In this document: piece by piece, positions 1 to 13,436 of the stretch
Numbering within the stretch: the first letter of the stretch is position 1
Layout of the letters: the number at the start of each line of letters is the position of its first letter
Source of the DNA: Sanderia malayensis
Lineage: Eukaryota; Cnidaria; Scyphozoa; Semaeostomeae; Pelagiidae
Length of the DNA stretch: 64,000 nt
Direction of reading: 5' to 3'
NCBI GenBank assembly: GCA_013076295.1
Contig: RQOL01000613.1
Span: 1 to 64,000 of the forward strand
Translations under genes and position numbers: made by a program
Notes under the pieces: model-generated
The model's input: only the letters and a program-made list of their open reading frames with translations
The model's database searches: none
What the model was told of the DNA's origin: nothing

Positions 1-3000
1 CCTGTATAAACGTGGATTCATGTGTAAATTGTGGGAATGAATGTTAATATCACGGAAAACAAGTAAAAAAGGTCTATTTCAATCAGTCAGTTTTCAATGT
101 TTATAAGGTCAATTCATGTGTAAATTATGGGAATTAATGTTAATATCACGGAAAAAAGTGAAAAGGGTGAATTTCAATCATTCAGTTTTACTTGTATTAA
201 CGTGGATTCATTTGTAAATTGTGGGAATGAATGTTAATATCACGGAAAACAAGTAATAAAGGTGTACTTTACTCAGTCTAATGAACTGTATTATCGTGGA
301 TTCATGTGTAAATTGTGGGAATGAATGTAAATATCAAGGAAAAAAGTAAAAAGGGTGAATTTCAATCAGTCAATTTTAGCTGTATTAACGTGGATTCCTG
401 TCTAAATTATGGGAATGAGTGTTAATATCACAGAAAACAAGTAAAAGGAGTGTATTTCAATCAGTCAGTTTTCCCTGAATTTACGTTAATTTATGTGGAA
501 ATTGTGGGAATAAATATTAATATGACGGAAAAAAGTGAAAAGGGTGAATTTCAATCAGTCAACTTTACCTGTATTAACGTGGATTCACATGTAAATTGTG
601 GGAATGAATGTTAATATCACGGAAAATAAGTAAAAAAGGTGTGTTTTAATCAGTCAGTTTTACATGTTTATAAAGTCAATTCATGTGTAAATTGTAGGAA
701 ATGAAAGTTAATATCAGGGAAAACAAGTGAAAAAAGTGTATTTCAATTAGTCAGGTTTAGCTCTATTAACGTGGATTCATGTGTAAATTACGCAAAAGAA
801 TGTTAATATAACGGAAAACAAGTAAAAAAGGTTTATTTCAATCAGTCAGTTTCCCCTCTATTTACGTCAATTCATGTGTAAATTGTGGGAATGAATGTTA
901 ATATCACGGAAAAAAGTGAAAAGGGTGAATTTCAATCAGTCAATTTTACCTGTATTACCGTACATTCATGTGTAAATTGCGGGAATGAATGTTAATATCA
1001 CGGAAAACAAGTAAAAAAGGTGTATTTCAATCAGTCAGTTTTACATGTTTATAAGGTCAATTCATGTGTATATTGTGGGAATTAATGTTAATATCACGCA
1101 TTAAAGTGAAAAGGGTGAATTTCAATCATTCAGTTTTACCTGTATTAACGTGGATTCATTTGTAAATTGTGGGAATGAATGTTAATATCACTGAAAACAA
1201 GTAATAAAGGTGTACTTTACTCCGTCTAATGAACTGTATTATCGTGGATTCATGTGTAAATTGTGGGAATGATTGTAAATATCACGGAAAAAAGTAAAAA
1301 GGGTGAATTTCAAACAGTCAATTTTAGCTGTATTAACGTGGATTCAAGTCTGAATTATGGGAATGAATGTTAATATCACGGAAAACAAGTAAAAGAGTGT
1401 ATTTCAATCAGTCAGTTTTTCCTGTATTTACGTTAATTCATGTGTAAATTGTGGGAATGAAGGTTAATGTCAGGGAAAAAAGTGAAAAGGGTGAATTTCA
1501 ATCAGTCAGTTTTCCCTGTATTTACGTTAATTCATGTGTAAATTGTGGGAAAGAATGTTAATATCACGAGAAAAAGTAAAAAGGGTGAATTTCAATCAAT
1601 CAGTTTTAGCTGTATTAACGTGGATTCATGTGTAAAATGTGGGAATGAATTTAAATATCCCGGAAAACAAGTAAATAAGGTGTATTTCAATCAGTCAGTT
1701 TTACCTTTTTATAAAGTCAATTCAAATGTAAATTGTGGGAATTAATGTTAAAATCACAGAAAACAAGAAAATAAAGTGTAATTCAATCAGTCAGGATTAG
1801 CTGTATTAAGGTGGATTCATGCGTAAATTGTGGGAATGAATGTTAATATCACGGAAAGAAAGTAAACCAGGTGTGTTTCAATTAGTCAGCTTTAAATGTT
1901 TATAATGTCAATTCACGTGTAAAGTGTGGGAAAGAGTGTTAAAATTACGGAAAACAATTAAAACAGGGGTAATTCAATCAGTCAGGATTAACTGTTTTAA
2001 CGTGGATTCATGTGTAATTTGTGAGAATAAATGTTAAAATCACGGAAAAAAGTAAAAAGGGTGAATTTCCATCGGTCAATTTTAGCTGTATTAAAGGGGA
2101 TTCATGTCTAAGTTGTTGGAATGAATGTTATTATCACGGAAAACAAGTAAAAAGAGTGTATTTCAATCAGTCAGTTTTTCCTGTATTTACGTTAATTCAT
2201 GTGTAAATTGTGGGAATGAATGTTAATATCACGGAACAAAGTGAAAAGGGTGAATTTCAATCAGTCAATTTTACCTGTATTAACGTGGATTCATATGTAA
2301 ACTGTGGGAATGAATGTTAATATCAGGGAAAAAAGTAAAAAAGGTGTATTTCAATTAGTCAGTTTTAAATGTTTATAAAGTTAATTTATGAGTCAATTGT
2401 GGGAATTAATTTTAATATCACGGAAAACAAGTAAAAATGGTGTTATTCAATCAGTCAGTTTGCCCAGTATTTTTGTCATTTCATGTGTAAATTCTTGGAA
2501 TGAATGTTAATATCACGGAAAAAAGTGAAAAGGGTGAATTTCAATTAGTCAATTATACCTGTATTAACGTAGAATCATGTGTAAATTGTGGGAATGATTG
2601 TTAATATCAGGAAACAAAAGTAAACAAGGTGTAATTCAATCAGTCAGGACTAGCTGTATTAACGTGGATTCATGTGTAATTTGTGGGAATGAACGTCAAT
2701 ATCACGGGAAACAGGCAAAAATTGTGTATTTCAATTAGTCAGTTTTACCTGTATATATAGTCAATTCATGTGTAAATTGTGGGAAGAAATGTTAAAATAC
2801 TGAAAACAAGTAAAAAAGTGTAATTCAATCACTCAGGACTAGCTGTATTTAGGTGGATTCATGTTTAAATTGTGGGAATTAATTTTAATATTACGGAAAA
2901 CAAGTAAAAATGGTGTATTTCAATCGGTCAGTATTCCTTATATTTACGTTAATTCATGTGTAAATTGTGGCAATGAATGTTAATATAACCGAAAAAAGTG

Positions 3001-3333
3001 AAAAGGGTGAATTTCAATCAATCAATTTTACCTGTATTTTATGTAGAATCATGTGTAAATTGTAGGAATGAATGTTAATATCACGAAACAAAAGTAAAGA
3101 AGGTGTATTTCAATCAGTCAGTACTAGCTGTATTAACGTGGATTCATGTGTAATTTGTGGGAATGAACGTCAATATCACGGAAAAGGGTAAAAAAGGTGT
3201 ATTTCAATTAGTCAGTTTTAAATGTTTATAAAGTCAATTTATGTGTCAATTGTGGGAATTAATTTTAATATCACGGAAAACAAGTAAAAATGGTGTTATT
3301 CAATCAGTCAGTTTGCCCATTTTTTTTGTCATT
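1..3333 (+). repeat. Block A copy 1 (18-2,229) plus linker monomers (2,230-3,333)
   Basis: Positions from about 18 to 2,229 reappear nearly unchanged from about 3,334 (offset about 3,316 bp, 35 monomers). Inside the block there is an older 10-monomer repeat: the unusual monomer containing tgtactttactcagtctaat occurs at 262 and, slightly altered, at 1,211. From 18 to about 1,700 the monomers largely alternate between a form with ggaaaacaagtaaaa and a form with gtgaaaagggtgaattt. The linker 2,320-3,333 matches 8,200-9,490 but lacks about three monomers (switch near 2,705, where 8,565-like sequence jumps to 8,878-like). No gene is present. Confidence 0.85.
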
Positions 3334-5545
3334 TCATGTGTAAATTGTGGGAATGAATGTTAATATCACGGAAAACAAGTAAAAAAGGTCTATTTCAATC
3401 AGTCAGTTTTCAATGTTTATAAGGTCAATTCATGTGTAAATTATGGGAATTAATGTTAATATCACGGAAAAAAGTGAAAAGGGTGAATTTCAATCATTCA
3501 GTTTTACTTGTATTAACGTGGATTCATTTGTAAATTGTGGGAATGAATGTTAATATCACGGAAAACAAGTAATAAAGGTGTACTTTACTCAGTCTAATGA
3601 ACTGTATTATCGTGGATTCATGTGTAAATTGTGGGAATGAATGTAAATATCAAGGAAAAAAGTAAAAAGGGTGAATTTCAATCAGTCAATTTTAGCTGTA
3701 TTAACGTGGATTCCTGTCTAAATTATGGGAATGAGTGTTAATATCACAGAAAACAAGTAAAAGGAGTGTAATTCAATCAGTCAGTTTTCCCTGAATTTAC
3801 GTTAATTTATGTGGAAATTGTGGGAAAAAATATTAATATGACGGAAAAAAGTGAAAAGGGTGAATTTCAATCAGTCAACTTTACCTGTATTAACGTGGAT
3901 TCACATGTAAATTGTGGGAATGAATGTTAATATCGCGGAAAATAAGTAAAAAAGGTGTGTTTTAATCAGTCAGTTTTACATGTTTATAAAGTCAATTCAT
4001 GTGTAAATTGTAGGAAATGAAAGTTAATATCAGGGAAAACAAGTGAAAAAAGTGTATTTCAATTAGTCAGGTTTAGCTCTATTAACGTGGATTCATGTGT
4101 AAATTACGCAAAAGAATGTTAATATAACGGAAAACAAGTAAAAAAGGTTTATTTCAATCAGTCAGTTTCCCCTCTATTTACGTCAATTCATGTGTAAATT
4201 GTGGGAATGAATGTTAATATCACGGAAAAAAGTGAAAAGGGTGAATTTCATGCAGTCAATTTTACCTGTATTACCGTACATTCATGTGTAATTGCGGGAA
4301 TGAATGTTAATATCACGGAAAACAGTAAAAAAGGTGTATTTCAATCAGTCAGTTTTACATGTTATAAGGTCAATTCATGTGTATATTGTGGGAATTAATG
4401 TTAATATCACGGATTAAAGTGAAAAGGGTGAATTTCAATCATTCAGTTTTACCTGTATTAACGTGGATTCATTTGTAAATTGTGGGAATGAATGTTAATA
4501 TCACTGAAAACAAGTAATAAAGGTGTACTTTACTCCGTCTAATGAACTGTATTATCGTGCATTCATGTGTAAATTGTGGGAATGATTGTAAATATCACGG
4601 AAAAAAGTAAAAAGGGTGAATTTCAAACCAGTCAATTTTAGCTGTATTAACGTGGATTCAAGTCTAAATTATGGGAATGAATGTTAATATCACGGAAAAC
4701 AAGTAAAAGAGTGTATTTCAATCAGTCAGTTTTTCCTGTATTTACGTTAATTCATGTGTAAATTGTGGGAATGAAGGTTAATGTCAGGGAAAAAAAGTGA
4801 AAAGGGTGAATTTCAATCAGTCAGTTTCCCTGTATTTACGTTAATTCATGTGTAAATTGTGGGAAAGAATGTTAATATCACGAGAAAAAGTAAAAAGGGT
4901 GAATTTCAATCAATCAGTTTTAGCTGTATTAACGTGGATTCATGTGTAAAATGTGGGAATGAATTTAAAAATCCCGGAAAACAAGTAAATAAGGTGTATT
5001 TCAATCAGTCAGTTTTACCTTTTTATAAAGTCAATTCAAGTGTAAATTGTGGGAATTAATGTTAAAATCACAGAAAACAAGAAAATAAAGTGTAATTCAA
5101 TCAGTCAGGATTAGCTGTATTAAGGTGGATTCATGCGTAAATTGTGGGAATGAATGTTAATATCACGGAAAGAAAGTAAACAAGGTGTGTTTCAATTAGT
5201 CAGCTTTAAATGTTTATAAAGTCAATTCACGTGTAAAGTGTGGGAAAGAATGTTAAAATTACGGAAAACAATTAAAACAGGGGTAATTCAATCAGTCAGG
5301 ATTAACTGTTTTAACGTGGATTCATGTGTAATTTGTGAGAATAAATGTTAAAATCACGGAAAAAAGTAAAAAGGGTGAATTTCAATCGGTCAATTTTAGC
5401 TGTATTAAAGGGGATTCATGTCTAAGTTGTTGGAATGAATGTTATTATCACGGAAAACAAGTAAAAATGGTGTATTTCAATCAGTCAGTTTTCCCTGTAT
5501 TTACGTTAATTCATGTGTAAATTGTGGGAATGAATGTTAATATCA
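3334..5545 (+). repeat. Block A copy 2
   Basis: This stretch is the second copy of positions 18-2,229. It keeps the same variant monomers in the same order, including the two tgtactttact monomers (3,579 and 4,524). Differences from copy 1 are scattered single substitutions and one-base indels, for example near 4,290 and 4,320. Similarity ends near 5,545, where the second copy switches to acaggaaaaagtaaaaaggg while copy 1 continues with acggaacaaagtgaaaaggg. Both junctions keep the monomer register, as expected from unequal homologous exchange. No gene is present. Confidence 0.85.
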
Positions 5546-6634
5546 CAGGAAAAAGTAAAAAGGGTGAATTTCAATCCGTGAATTTTAGCTGTATTAACGT
5601 GGATTCATGTGTAAAATGAGGGAATGAATGTAAATATCCCAGTAAACCAGTAAAAAAGGTGTATTTCAATCAGCCACTTTTACATGTATATAAAGTCAAT
5701 TGATGTGTAAATTGTGGGAATGAATGTAAATATCACGGAAAAAAGTAAAAAGGGTGAATTTCAATCAGTTAATTTTAGCTGTATTAACGTGAGTTCATGT
5801 GTAAATTGTGGGAATGAATGTCAATATCACCTAATACAAATAAAAAAGGTCTATTTTAATTAGTCAGATTTAGCTCTATTAACGTAGATTCATGTGTAAA
5901 TTGTGGGAAAGAATGTTAATATAACGGAAAACAAGTCAAAAAGGTGTATTTCAATCATTCAGTTTCCCCTGTATTTACGTCAATTCATGTGCAAATTGTG
6001 GGAAAGAATGTTAATATCACGGAAAACAAGTAAAAATGGTGTATTTCAATCAGTCACTTTTACATGTATATAAAGTCAATTGATGTGTAAATTGTGGGAA
6101 TGAATGTAAATATCACGGAAAAAAGTAAAAGGAGTGTATTTCAATCAGTCAGTTTTCCCTGCATTTACGTCAATTCATGTGTAAATTGTGGCAATGAATG
6201 TTAATATCACGCAACCAAAGTAAAAAGTGTGTATTTCAATCGTCAGTGTTAGCTGTATTACCGCGGGTTTCTGCGTAAATTGTGGGAATGAATGTGAATA
6301 TCACTTAAAACAAGTAAAAATGGTGTATTTCAATCAGTCAGTTTTCTCTGTATTAACGTAGATTCATGTGTAAATTGCGGCAAAGAATGTTAATATAACG
6401 GAAAACAAGTAAAAAAGGTGTATTTCAATCAGTCAGTTTCCCCTGCATTTACGTCAATTCATGTGTAAATTGTGGCAATGAATGTTAATATCACGCAACA
6501 AAAGTAAAAAGTGTGTATTTCAATCGTCAGTGTTAGCTGTATTACCGGGGATTTCTGCGTAAATTGTGGGAATGAATGTGAATATCACTTAAAACAAGTA
6601 AAAATGGTGTATTTCAATCAGTCAGTTTTCTCTG
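5546..6634 (+). repeat. Satellite segment containing a 3-monomer duplication
   Basis: About eleven to twelve monomers. The part 5,632-6,109 is reused at 17,785-18,260. Within the segment, three monomers beginning near 6,150 recur about 290 bp later: both copies carry ccctgcatttacgtcaattc, then a monomer with ttcaatcgtcagtgttagct, then one with gaatatcacttaaaacaag. No non-satellite sequence is seen. Confidence 0.75.
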
Positions 6635-9274
6635 TATTAACGTGGATTCATGTGTAAATTGTGGGAACGAAATTTAATATCACGGAAAAGAAGTAAAAAA
6701 GTGTTTTTCAATCAGTCAGTTTTAGCTGTATTAACGTGAGTTCATGTGTAATTTGTGGGAATGAACGTCAATATCACGGAAAAAAGTAAAAAAGGTGTAT
6801 TTCAATTAGTCAGTTTTAAATGTTTATAAAGTTAATTTATGAGTCAATTGTGGGAATTAATTTTAATATCACGGAAAACAAGTAAAAATGGTGTTATTCA
6901 ATCAGTCAGTTTGCCCAGTATTTTTGTCATTTCATGTGTAAATTCTTGGAATGAATGTTAATATCACGGAAAAAAGTGAAAAGGGTGAATTTCAATTAGT
7001 CAATTATACCTGTATTAACGTAGAATCATGTGTAAATTGTGGGAATGAATGTTAATATCACGAAACAAAAGTAAACAAGGTGTAATTCAATCAGTCAGGA
7101 CTAGCTGTATTAACGTGGATTCATGTGTAATTTGTGGGAATGAACGTCAATATCACGGGAAAAAAGTAAAAAAGGTGTATTTCAATTAGTCAGTTTTAAA
7201 TGTTTATAAAGTCAATTCATGTGTAAATTGTCGGAATTAATGTTAATATCACGGAAAACAAGTAAAAATAATGTATTTCAATCAGTCAGTTTTACATGTT
7301 TATAAAGTCAATTCATGGGTAAATTGTGGGAATTAATGTTAATATCAAGGAAAACAAGTAAAAGTTGTGTATTTCAATCAGTCAGTTTTCCTCGTATTTA
7401 CGTTATTTCATGTGTAAAATGTGGGAATGAAACGTAATATCCCGGAAAACAGGTAAAATTGTGTATTTCAATTAGTCAGTTTTACCTGTATATATAGTCA
7501 ATTCATGTGTAAATTGTGGAAAGAAATGTTAAAATCACTGAAAACAAGTAAAAAAGTGTAATTCAATCACTCAGGACTAGCTGTATTTAGGTTATTTCAT
7601 GTTTAAATTGTGGGAATTAATTTTAATATTACGGAAAACAAGTAAAAATGGTGTATTTCAATCGGTCAGTATTCCTTATATTTACGTTAATTCATGTGTA
7701 AATTGTGGCAATGAATGTTAATATAACGGAAAAAAGTGAAAAGGGTGAATTTCAATCAATCAATTTTACCTGTATTTTATGTAGAATCATGTGTAAATTG
7801 TAGGAATGAATGTTAATATCACGAAACAAAAGTAAAGAAGGTGTATTTCAATCAGTCAGTTTTCTCTGTATTAACGTGGATTCATGTGTAAATTGTGGGA
7901 ACGAATGTTAATATCACGGAAAAGAAGTAAAAAAGTGTTTTTCAATCAGTCAGTTTTAGCTGTATTAACGTGAGTTCATGTGTAATTTGTGGAAATGAAC
8001 GTCAATATCACGGAAAAAAGTAAAAAAGGTGTATTTCAATTAGTCAGTTTTAAATGTATTAACGTGGATTCATGTGTAAATTGTGGGAACGAATGTTAAT
8101 ATCACGGAAAAGAAGTAAAAAAGTGTTTTTCAATCAGTCAGTTTTAGCTGTATTAACGTGAGTTCATGTGTAATTTGTGGGAATGAACGTCAATATCACG
8201 GAAAAAAGTAAAAAAGGTGTATTTCAATTAGTCAGTTTTAAATGTTTATAAAGTTAATTTATGAGTCAATTGTGGGAATTAATTTTAATATCACGGAAAA
8301 CAAGTAAAAATGGTGTTATTCAATCAGTCAGTTTGCCAGTATTTTTGTCATTTCATGTGTAAATTCTTGGAATGAATGTTAATATCACGGAAAAAAGTGA
8401 AAAGGGTGAATTTCAATTAGTCAATTATACCTGTATTAACGTAGAATCATGTGTAAATTGTGGGAATGAATGTTAATATCACGAAACAAAAGTCAACAAG
8501 GGGTAATTCAATCAGTCAGGACTAGCTGTATTAACGTGGATTCATGTGTAATTTGTGGGAATGAACGTCAATATCACGGGAAAAAAGTAAAAAAGGTGTA
8601 TTTCAATTAGTCAGTTTTAAATGTTTATAAAGTCAATTCATGTGTAAATTGTCGGAATTAATGTTAATATCACGGAAAACAAGTAAAAATAATGTATTTC
8701 AATCAGTCAGTTTTACATGTTTATAAAGTCAATTCATGGGTAAATTGTGGGAATTAATGTTAATATCAAGGAAAACAAGTAAAAGTTGTGTATTTCAATC
8801 AGTCAGTTTTTCCTCGTATTTACGTTATTTCATGTGTAAAATGTGGGAATGAATGTAAATATCCCGGAAAACAGGTAAAAATTGTGTATTTCAATTAGTC
8901 AGTTTTACCTGTATATATAGTCAATTCATGTGTAAATTGTGGGAAGAAATGTTAAAATCACTGAAAACAAGTAAAAAAGTGTAATTCAATCACTCAGGAC
9001 TAGCTGTATTTAGGTGGATTCATGTTTAAATTGTGGGAATTAATTTTAATATTACGGAAAACAAGTAAAAATGGTGTATTTCAATCGTTCAGTATTCCTT
9101 ATATTTACGTTAATTCATGTGTAAATTGTGGCAATGAATGTTAATATAACGGAACAAAGTGAAAAGGGTGAATTTCAATCAATCAATTTTACCTGTATTT
9201 TATGTAGAATCATGTGTAAATTGTAGGAATGAATGTTAATATCACGAAACAAAAGTAAAGAAGGTGTATTTCAA
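6635..9274 (+). repeat. Block B: 15-monomer (about 1.42 kb) tandem duplication
   Basis: Copy 1 (about 6,635-7,852) and copy 2 (about 8,052-9,270) run in parallel at an offset of about 1,420 bp, separated by about two extra monomers (7,853-8,051). The copies share rare markers: aaattcttggaatgaatg (6,933 and 8,353 regions), tcaaggaaaacaagtaaaag, and the monomer ending attttatgtagaatcatg. The right part of the block, from 7,338 onward, is found again at 18,261 onward. Two sites here (near 7,502 and 8,925) are uninterrupted versions of the monomer that carries the 720-bp insert further right. Confidence 0.8.
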
Positions 9275-12200
9275 TCAGCCAGGACTAGCTGTATTAACGT
9301 GGATTCATGTGTAATTTGTGGGAATGAACGTCAATATCACGGAAAAGGGTAAAAAAGGTGTATTTCAATTAGTCAGTTTTAAATGTTTATAAAGTCAATT
9401 TATGTGTCAATTGTGGGAATTAATTTTAATATCACGGAAAACAAGTAAAAATGGTGTTATTCAATCAGTCAGTTTGCCCATTTTTTTGTCATTTCATGTG
9501 TAAATTGTGGGAATGAATGTTAATATCACGGAAAAAAGTGAAAAGGGTGAATTTCAATTAGTCAATTTTACCTGTATTAACGTAGAATCATGTGTAAATT
9601 GTGGGAATGAATGTTAATATCACGAAACAAAGTAAACAAGGTGTAATTCAATCAGTCAGGACTAGCTGTATTAACGTGGATTCATGTGTAATTTGTGGGA
9701 ATGAACGTCAATATCACGGAAACAAGTAAAAAAGGTGTATTTCAATTAGTCAGTTTTAAATGTTTATAAAGTCAATTTATGTGTCAATTGTGGGAATTAA
9801 TTTTAATATCACGGAACAAAAGTAAAAAGGGTGTATTTCAATCGTCAATTTAAGCTGTATTACTGGGGATTTCTGCCTAATTTGTGGGAATGAATGTTAA
9901 TATCACGGAAAACAAGTAAAATGGTGTATTTCAATCAGTCGGTTTTCTCTGTATTAACGTGGATTCATGAGTAAATTGTAGGAATGAATGTTAATATAAC
10001 GGAAAACAAGTCAAAAAGTGTATTTCAATCAGTCAGTTTTACATGTATCTAAGTCAATTAATGTGTAAATTTTGGGCATGAATGTTAATATCACGGAAAA
10101 CAAGTGAAAAAAGTGTATTTCAATTAGTCAGGTTTAGCTCTATTAACGTGGATTCATGTGTAAATTGTGGGAAAGAATTTTGAAATCACGGAAAAGGTGT
10201 AAAAAAGGTGTAATTCAATCATTCAGGATTCGCTGTATTAAGGTGGATTCATGTGTAAATTGTGGGAATGAATGTTAATATCACGGAAACAAGTAAAAAT
10301 GGTGTTATTCGATCAGTCAGTTTGCCCAGTATTTTCGTCAATTCATGTGTAAATTGTGGGAATTAATTTTAATATTACGGAAAACAAGTAAAAATGGTGT
10401 ATTTCAATCGGTCAGTATTCCTTGTATTTACGTTAATTCATGTGTAAATTGTGGCAATGAATGTTAATATAACGGAAAAAAGTGAAAAGGGTGAATTTCA
10501 ATCAGTCAATTTTACCTGTATTAACGTAGAATCATGTGTAAATTGTGGGAATGAATGTTAATATCACGAAACAAAAGTAAACAAGGTGTAATTCAATCAG
10601 TCAGGACTAGCTGTATTAACGTGGATTCATGTGTAATTTGTGGAATGAACGTCAATATCACGGAAAACAAGTAAAAAAGGTGTATTTCAATTAGTCAGTT
10701 TTAAATGTTTATAAAGTCAATTTATGTGTCAATTGTGGAATTAATTTTAATATCACGGAACAAAAGTAAAAAGGGTGTATTTCAATCGTCAATTAAGCTG
10801 TATTACTGGGGATTTCTGCCTAATTTGTGGAATGAATGTTAATATCACGGAAAACAAGTAAAAATGGTGTATTTCAATCAGTCGGTTTTCTCTGTATTAA
10901 CGTGGATTCATGAGTAAATTGTAGGAATAAATGTTAATATAACGGAAAACAAGTCAAAAAAGTGTATTTCAATCAGTCAGTATTCCCTGTATTTACGTTA
11001 ATTCATGTGTACATTGTGGCAATGAATGTTAATAAAACGGAAAAAAGTGAAAAGGGTGAATTTCAATCAGTCACTTTTACCTGTATTAACGTAGAATCAT
11101 GTGTAAATTGTGGGAATGAATGTTAATATCACGAAACAAAACTAAACAAGGTGTAATTCAATCAGTCAGGATTAGCTGTATTAACGTGGATTCATGTGTA
11201 ATTTGTGGAATGAATGTTATTATAACGGAAAACAAGTAAAAATCGTATATTTCACTCAGTCAGTTTTACATGTATATAAATTCAATTCATGTGTAAATTG
11301 TGGGATTGAATGTTAACATCACGGAAGAAAAGGAAAAAGGGTGTATTTCAATCAGTCACTTTTTGCTGTATTAACGTGGATTTAAGTCTAAATTGTGGGA
11401 ATGAACGTCAATATCACGGAAAAAAGTAAAAAAGGTGTATTTCAATCAGTCAGTTTTACCTGTATATAAAGTCAATTTATGTGTAAATTGTCGGAATTAA
11501 TGTTAATATCACGGAAAACAAGTAAAAATAGTCTATTTCAATCAGTCAGTTTTACATGTTTATAAAGTCAATTCAGGTGTAAATTGTGGGAAGAAATGTT
11601 AAAATCACTGAAAACAAGTAAAAAAGTGTTATTCAATCACTCAGGACTAGCTGTAATTAGGTGGATTCATGTTTAAATTGTGGGAATTAATTTTAATATT
11701 ACGGAAAACAAGTAAAACTGGTGTATTCCAATCGGTCAGTATTCCTTGTATTTACGTTAATTCATGTGTAAATTGTGGCAATGAATGTTAATATAACGGA
11801 AAAAAGTGAAAAGGGTGAATTTCAATCAGTCAATTTACCTGTATTAACGTAGAATCATGTATAAATTGTGGGAATGAATGTTAATATCACGAAACAAAAG
11901 TAAACAAGGTGTAATTCAATCAGTCAGGACTAGCTGTATTAACGTGGATTCATGTGTAATTTGTGGGAATGAACGTCAATATCACGGAAAACAAGTAAAA
12001 AAGGTGTATTTCAATTAGTCAGTTTTAAATGTTTATGAAGTCAATTTATGTGTAAATTGTGGGAAGTATTGTTAATATCACGCAAAACAAGTAAAAATGG
12101 TGTTATTCAATCAGTCAGTTTGCCCAGTATTTTCGTCAATTCATGTGTAAATTGTGTTAATGAATGTTAATATCACGGGAAAAAGTAAAAAGGGTGAATT

Positions 12201-13436
12201 TCAATCAGTCAATTTTAGCTGTATTAACGTGGATTCATGTGTAAATTGTGGGAATGAATGTTAATATCACGAAACAAAAGTAAACAAGGTGTAATTCAAT
12301 CAGTAAGGACTAGCTGTATTAACGTGGATTCATGTGTAATTTGCGGGATGAATGTTATTATAACGGAAAACAAGTAAAAATCGTATATTTCACTCAGCCA
12401 GTTTTACATGTATATAAAATCAATTCATGTGTAAATTGTGGGATTGAATGTTAACATCACGGAAGAAAAGGAAAAAGGGTGTATTTCAATCAGTCACTTT
12501 TTGCTGTAATAACGTGGATTTAAGTCTAAATTGTGGGAATGAACGTCAATATCACGGAAAAAAGTAAAAAAGGTGTATTTCAATCAGTCAGTTTTACCTG
12601 TATATAAAGTCAATTCATGTGTAAATTGTGGGAAGAAATGTTAAAATCACTGAAAACAAGTAAAAAAGTGTAATTCAACCACTCAGGACTAGCTGTATTT
12701 AGGTGGATTCATGTTTAAATTGTGGGAATTAATTTTAATATTACGGAAAACAAGTAAAAATTGTGTATTTCAATCGGTCAGTGTTCCTTGTATTTACGTT
12801 AATTCATGTGTAAATTGTGGGAATGAATGTTAATTTCAAGGAAAAAAATGAAAAGGGTTAATTTCAATCAGTCAATTTTAGCTGTATTAACGTAGATTTA
12901 TGTCTAAATTGTGGGAAAGAACGTCAATATCACGGGAAAAAAGTAAAAAGGTGTATTTCAATTAGCCAGTTTTAAATGTTTTTAAAGTCAATTTATGTGT
13001 AAATTGTGGGAATGAATGTTAATATGACGGACCAAAAGTAAAAAGGGTGTATTTCAATCGTCAATTTAAGCTGTATTACTGGGGATTTCTGCGTAAATTG
13101 TGGGAATGAATGTTAATATCACGGAAAACAAGTAAAAATGGTGTATTTCAATCAGTCGGTTTTCTCTGTATTAACGTGGATTCATGAGTAAATTGTAGGA
13201 ATGAATGTTAATATAACGGAAAACAAGTCAAAAAAGTGTATTTCAATCAGTCAGTTTTACATGTATCTAAGTCCATTAATGTGTAAATTTTGGGCATGAA
13301 TGTTAATATCACGGAAAACAAGTAAAAATGGTACATTTCATTCAGCCAGTGTCACCTGTTTTTACGTTAATTCGTGTGTAAATTGTGGGAAAGAATTTTG
13401 AAATCACGGAAAAGGTGTAAAAAAGGTGTAATTCAA
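9275..13436 (+). repeat. Block C copy 1: about 4.16-kb HOR (44 monomers)
   Basis: This is the first of three copies of a unit of about 4.16 kb (others at 13,437 and 20,197). Markers in order include tcgtcaatttaagctgtatt, a monomer with ttttgggcatgaatg, gttattataacgg followed by tcgtatatttcactcag, and ttaatttcaaggaaaaaaat near 12,832. Copies are nearly identical, with mostly one-base indels between them. It is joined directly to the end of block B, and the same B-C junction exists at about 20,197. Confidence 0.85.
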
